In this document: piece by piece, positions 60,422-64,000 of the stretch | Numbering within the stretch: position 1 is the stretch's first letter | How the letters are laid out: every line of letters starts with the position of its first letter | Source of the DNA: Nonomuraea solani | Lineage (GTDB): Bacteria; Actinomycetota; Actinomycetes; Streptosporangiales; Streptosporangiaceae | Assembly (NCBI RefSeq): GCF_900108335.1 | Contig: NZ_FNVT01000001.1 | Location: 984,977-1,048,976, forward strand | Length of the DNA stretch: 64,000 nt | Direction: 5' to 3' | Notes under the pieces: generated by a model | Told to the model about the DNA's origin: nothing | The model's input: only the letters and a program-made list of their open reading frames with translations | Databases searched by the model: none | Program-made: the position numbers and the translations under genes

Positions 60422-62104
60422 TCACTGGGTTACGGAGATGGCCGGGCTGGTGATCTTCTGGTTCCGGCTCTCCATGAGGACCTCGTACGTGCTGCCGGCC
60501 TTCACCCCGGCCGGCACGCTGATGGTCTGCAGGACGCGGCCCAGCTCGTCGGCCGACACCTCGCCGATCAGCGTGCCCGGCCGGCCGCCGGGACGCCCGC
60601 CGCCGTTGGCCGCGTCGTTCTGGTCGCGCCACCACACGGTGACCTTCTCGCCCGGGTCGTAGCCGTAGGCCGCCGCCTTGACCTGGTCAAGCCGCCGTAC
60701 CGTGGTCTTGTCGACGGTGACCTGCGCCCCGACCGTGTTCTCCGGGGTGCGAATGTCGTTGACGGTGCGCTCGCCCTTGGCGTTCTTGCGGATGACGAAC
60801 CCGTCGTGGTGCTCGCCGTTGGCGTAGCGGGCCTCGAACGTGATGGAGTCGCCCGCCACGTCGATGAGCTGGTAGAGCTGGGTGTTCTGGCTGGTGCTGC
60901 GCACCTCGGCGCCGTTGCCGGTCCAGTTCTCGCCGCCGTTGAGCGTGTACATCTTGCCGCCGGAGACCGACACGACGTACGCGACGCCGTTGTGCACGCT
61001 CGTCGACTTGCGCGCCGCCATCTGGTTGCCGCGCCCGTACGAGTGGTCGTGGCCCTGAAGCACCAGGTCCACGCCGTACTTCTCGAACAGGGGCGCCCAC
61101 TGGGTGCGCACGTTGGGGTTGTTGCGGGTGCCGGTGGTCGAGTAGACGGGGTGGTGGAAGGTCACCACGGTCCACTTGTTCGGGTTGTCCTTCAGCAGAC
61201 CCTCCAGCCAGGACGTCTGCGCGGCCATCAGGGTGGCGTTGCTCTGGTGGTTGGTGTCCAGGCCGATGAACCGCACGCCCTGGTAGTCAAGCGTGTACGC
61301 GGTCTGCTTGAGCTCGGCGTTGCCGGGCCCGTTGTCCGGGTACGGGAACTGCGGCCGCCAGAAGGTGGACAGGCCGCCGCTGTACTCGTGGTTGCCCGGG
61401 ATCGAGACGTTGTTGACCTGGCCGTCGATGAACCCGGCCGCCTTGAACCACTGACCCCACTGCTCCTCGCTGTTGGCGGAGTCGATGAGGTCGCCGGCGT
61501 TGACGATCATCTTGGCCTGCGGCCGGTCGCCGAACGCCTGCCGGAACACGCGCGGCACCGCCGAGTCGAGGTAGTTCTGCGCGTCGCCGTAGTAGATGAA
61601 CGAGAACGGCTCGAAACCGGCGGCGGCCGTGGTGAAGTCGGTCCACGCGCTCCAGTTCGTGCCGTCGCCGACGCGGTAGGTGTAGCGGGTCTCCGGCTTC
61701 AGGTCGGTGAACTCGGCCGTGTGGTACGTGGAGGCGTACCCGAGCGTGGTGTTCACCGGCGTGCTGGCCAGGGCCCGGACGGTCTTCACCGCGCCGGCCG
61801 CGGGCGTGACCTGGCCGAGCGCGCGCGGCGCCTCCAGGAACTCGGCCTGCGCGGTGTCGGCGGTGGCCTCGGCCCGCCACGACACGCGCTGGCTGGTGGC
61901 CGGCGTGGTGGTCGGGATGAGGATCATGCGGTCCGGGATGGGGGAGGGCTTGTGCACCTGGGCGGCCGGGTACACGGGTGGCGCCGCCGCGCCGACGGCG
62001 GCGCCGCCGAACGCGAAGCCGGTGATCAGCAGCGCGCCGGTGCCGATCGCGGCGAGCTTCGCCTGCCGGGGCCCGAACGGCCACGGCTTCCTGGGGTTGT
62101 TCAC
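60422..62104 (-). CDS. Secreted purple-acid-phosphatase-like metallophosphoesterase
   Basis: The 560-residue protein starts at GTG 62104 behind GGAGTGAG. An N-terminal hydrophobic signal/anchor (~12-40) precedes an FN3-like domain (~75-160, TTLGYASTYHTAEFTDLKPETRYTYRVGD). The metallophosphoesterase core follows with metal motifs YYGDAQNY, NAGDLIDSA, SIPGNHEYSG, VTFHHPVYS and LQGHDHSYGR (~165-430). A C-terminal Ig-like sandwich closes it. Such enzymes release phosphate from organic esters outside the cell. It is followed by a clear terminator. Confidence 0.9.
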   Translation of the reverse strand: MNNPRKPWPFGPRQAKLAAIGTGALLITGFAFGGAAVGAAAPPVYPAAQVHKPSPIPDRMILIPTTTPATSQRVSWRAEATADTAQAEFLEAPRALGQVTPAAGAVKTVRALASTPVNTTLGYASTYHTAEFTDLKPETRYTYRVGDGTNWSAWTDFTTAAAGFEPFSFIYYGDAQNYLDSAVPRVFRQAFGDRPQAKMIVNAGDLIDSANSEEQWGQWFKAAGFIDGQVNNVSIPGNHEYSGGLSTFWRPQFPYPDNGPGNAELKQTAYTLDYQGVRFIGLDTNHQSNATLMAAQTSWLEGLLKDNPNKWTVVTFHHPVYSTTGTRNNPNVRTQWAPLFEKYGVDLVLQGHDHSYGRGNQMAARKSTSVHNGVAYVVSVSGGKMYTLNGGENWTGNGAEVRSTSQNTQLYQLIDVAGDSITFEARYANGEHHDGFVIRKNAKGERTVNDIRTPENTVGAQVTVDKTTVRRLDQVKAAAYGYDPGEKVTVWWRDQNDAANGGGRPGGRPGTLIGEVSADELGRVLQTISVPAGVKAGSTYEVLMESRNQKITSPAISVTQ

Positions 62105-62321
62105 GTCTGGCTCACTCCATGAGAAGCGGTCTCGTCCACCCGCGAGCGCGGGAATGGACGCCAGCGCATTCACCCAGGCACCGCTGACGATCACCTGTCC
62201 GGTGTTCGTCCGTCAGATGAATTCACGATCGTCAAGGCGGCGGTCATCGCACGTTGGCCCGGCGTTTCCCCGGCCCCGTCTACGATCGGCCACGCATCGT
62301 TACGGGAGGGAAGGTGCACGG

Positions 62322-62762
62322 ATGCGCCACTGGGGGCTGCTGCCCGCCGTCGCCGCCCTCGGGACGCTCTTCGTGATGCCGTCCGTGGTCAAGACGGACG
62401 CCTTCATCACCGCCGAGACCACTGGGATCCTGCTGATCGAGGGCGGGGAGTGCTTCAGCGATCCGGCGTACTCGCCGGGTGCGGGGGAGCGGACCGTGCT
62501 CTACACCCCTTGTGACGGCGGGGCCGACAATCAGTCGTACGGCTTCACCCACGTCCCCGACGGCCCGTACGACCGGGTGGCGCTGTCGGCGTTCGCCTGG
62601 CGGAGCTGTGGTGAGCGGTATGCCGGGCTGTGGGGCGGCCGGGACGACCTGCGGTACTACCCGATCATGCCGACCGCCGAGACCTGGGCTGACGGGGACC
62701 GCGACGTGATGTGCGCGGTCTACCGTCCCACGGGCCGCCTCACTGGTTCGGCGCTGCCTTAG
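62322..62762 (+). CDS. Membrane-anchored septum-formation-like (PF13845-type) protein
   Basis: The 146-residue protein has an N-terminal signal/anchor (~1-25), then a Cys-patterned extracytoplasmic domain: GECFSDP, VLYTPCDGG, AWRSCGERYAG and WADGDRDVMCAVY. The spacing of the Cys and the WxxGDRxVxC ending fit the septum-formation/DUF-type domain seen in actinobacterial wall proteins. GGGAGGGAAGG precedes ATG 62322. The 3' end overlaps the convergent LuxR remnant by 23 bases. Confidence 0.65.
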   Translation: MRHWGLLPAVAALGTLFVMPSVVKTDAFITAETTGILLIEGGECFSDPAYSPGAGERTVLYTPCDGGADNQSYGFTHVPDGPYDRVALSAFAWRSCGERYAGLWGGRDDLRYYPIMPTAETWADGDRDVMCAVYRPTGRLTGSALP

Positions 62763-63192
62763 ACGCCCGGTCCGCGCCGGGGATCCAGGTGGAGAGCGGC
62801 GCGTCGATCTGGTGCGCGGTCGCCGGCCCGCCCAGGCGTGCTCCCCGGACGTCCGTGCTGAGCTCGCCCAGCACACCGACCGCCACCAGGAACCGGCGCT
62901 CGGTGGCCGGTTGGTGGTCCGGTGAGGGGAGGCCCAGGGCGGCCGACTGGGGCAGCAGGTCCGGCTCGGCGGTGGCCTGGTGGAAGAGCTGGTGCGGGGC
63001 GGCGAAGGGGAGCTCGACCTCCGACTCGACGCCGTAGGCCCGTAACACGCGAACCGGTCCCGCGCGGTCCAGGAGGGCTGATTTGCCGATCCCTGGCTCG
63101 CCGCGGATCACCAGGGCGGCGCCGCGGTGCTCCCGTACGCCCGCGAGCGGCGCGTTCAGCCGCGCGCATTCGACGTGCCGGCCGGGCAGCAT
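62740..63192 (-). pseudogene. Remnant of a large LuxR/AAA-type regulator (N-terminal Walker A part)
   Basis: The 150-residue frame begins like the ATPase of LAL-type LuxR regulators: HVECARLNAPLAGVREHRGAALVIRGEPGIGKSALLDRA (Walker A GEPGIGKS), then ESEVELPFAAPHQL and FLVAVGVLGELS. The normal protein has 900 or more residues. Here the sequence between these blocks is shortened, and everything after ~120, including Walker B, TPRs and HTH, is replaced by unrelated sequence ending in the neighbouring gene. I read it as a deletion remnant. Confidence 0.7.
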
Positions 63193-63224
63193 GCGCCGAT
63201 CGTCAGCCACCGGGACCGGGGGTG

Positions 63225-64000
63225 TCAGACGAAGGCGCCGTGGCCGGTGATCGCGCGGCCGACGATCAGGGTGTTGATCTCGCGGGTGCCCTCGTAGGAG
63301 TAGATCGCCTCGGCGTCGGCGACGAAGCGGCCGATGTCGTAGTCCAGGATGATGCCGTTGCCGGCCAGCAGTTCCCGCGCCCAGCCGACGACCTGGCGCA
63401 TCTGGGTGGTGCAGTACGCCTTGGCCAGCGCGGAGTTCTCGTCGCGGTAGATCCCGGCGTCCTGCAACTGCGCCAGTCGTACGACCATGCCCAGGCAGGC
63501 CGTCGCGTTGCCCAGCATCCTGACCAGGAGATCCTGGACGAGCTGGAACTTGGCGATCGGCCGGCCGAACTGCTCGCGCTCCTTGGCGTACCGCAGCGCG
63601 ATCTCGTAGGCAGCGATCATGATGCCGCACGCCTGCCAGGCCACGCCGCTGCGGGTGCCCCGCAGGATCTTGGCGGTGTCGCGGAACGAGCCGGCGCGCT
63701 GCAGCCGGTTGGTCTCGGGGACACGGCAGTCCCGCAGCGTGATGTCGGCGTTCTGGACCGTGCGCAGCGCCATCTTGTTCTCGATCTTGGTGGCGGTGAA
63801 GCCGGGCGTGCCCTGTTCGACGACGAAGCCCTTGACGTGCCCGTCCTCGGTGTCGCGGGCCCAGACGACGATCAGGTCGGCGAAGGTGCCGTTGCCGATC
63901 CAGCGCTTGGCCCCGTCGAGCACCCACGTGTCGCCCTCGCGCCTGGCGGTGGTCCGCATGCCGCCCGACACGTCGGAACCCCCGGTCGGCTCGGTCAGCG
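63225..64000 (-). CDS. Acyl-CoA dehydrogenase, glutaryl-CoA-dehydrogenase-like, N-terminus outside window
   Basis: The frame is open to the window edge. The visible ~257 C-terminal residues begin LTEPTGGSDVSGGM, the FAD-domain TEPxxGSD motif. RWIGNGTFADLIVVWARD and AKILRGTRSGVAWQACGIMIAAYEIALRYAKEREQFGRPI (helical dimer domain) follow. SYEGTREINTLIVGRAITG near the end carries the catalytic Glu. The YEGTxxIN context and REQFGRPI block fit the glutaryl-CoA group, but other acyl chains are possible. An internal Met at 63971 is not the start. Confidence 0.9.
   Translation of the reverse strand, partial: LTEPTGGSDVSGGMRTTARREGDTWVLDGAKRWIGNGTFADLIVVWARDTEDGHVKGFVVEQGTPGFTATKIENKMALRTVQNADITLRDCRVPETNRLQRAGSFRDTAKILRGTRSGVAWQACGIMIAAYEIALRYAKEREQFGRPIAKFQLVQDLLVRMLGNATACLGMVVRLAQLQDAGIYRDENSALAKAYCTTQMRQVVGWARELLAGNGIILDYDIGRFVADAEAIYSYEGTREINTLIVGRAITGHGAFV

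Overview
The window is about 70% G+C. It has GTG starts, many four-base gene overlaps, the ergothioneine genes egtA-E, a SARP/AfsR-type regulator fragment, NarL-type two-component genes and DinB/MDMPI-fold proteins. All of this points to a filamentous actinomycete. The style of the proteins fits Streptosporangiaceae (Nonomuraea-like), but genus is an inference. I saw no tRNA, rRNA, IS element, prophage or CRISPR array.

Layout. (1) 1-10.1 kb: a glucuronoxylan/aldouronate-use operon. It holds a GH3 beta-xylosidase-like enzyme, an LplB/YtcP/LplA-type ABC importer, a GH39 C-terminal remnant, a DUF624 membrane protein and a GH67 alpha-glucuronidase. It sits behind a TTGACA/TATGTT promoter flanked by two GAAACTTTC operators of the kind known at Streptomyces xylan genes. 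A GH64 beta-1,3-glucanase converges on it and has its own GAGCGCTC-core operator. (2) 11.4-14 kb: a small membrane protein plus NarL-type kinase and regulator operon, then a Pro/Ala-rich anchored protein. (3) 14.2-19.6 kb: a LacI regulator, an isochorismatase-fold hydrolase, a chimera of half a PLP decarboxylase with an AidA/PixA-like domain, and a copper amine oxidase. (4) 19.8-26.2 kb: a very large secreted GH2 enzyme, then a TetR-P450 pair.

(5) 26.3-36.3 kb: a saccharide locus built around one divergent promoter. The leftward operon is a binding lipoprotein and two permeases. The rightward operon is GH97, two tandem jelly-roll lyase-like secreted proteins and a beta-helix lyase-like protein. 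A convergent ROK repressor gene follows. An identical 25-bp element occurs at the divergent promoter and at the ROK promoter, so the locus looks like one ROK regulon. (6) 36.3-39.2 kb: a zinc-type ArsR/CDF efflux pair, then an ECF sigma factor with two HxxxCxxC anti-sigma-like proteins. (7) 39.3-44.7 kb: a complete egtABCDE operon. (8) 44.8-64 kb: mixed genes. These include a secreted BNR propeller protein, an NAD(P)-binding protein, a divergent ATP-grasp-like/HTH-TPR pair, an S41 peptidase, an OxlT-like MFS protein with its tiny partner, an FRG protein, a GlxA regulator with a DJ-1 enzyme, MarR, Nudix, a NicO metal exporter with a periplasmic partner, a purple-acid-phosphatase-like enzyme, a septum-formation-like protein, a LuxR/AAA remnant and an acyl-CoA dehydrogenase cut by the window end.

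The points most worth following are the decarboxylase-AidA chimera, the ROK-controlled lyase locus, six tandem 30-bp G-rich repeats in front of the NicO operon, paired CTTCAG-N5-CTGAAG operators at 55.5 kb, and the decaying GH39 and LuxR genes.
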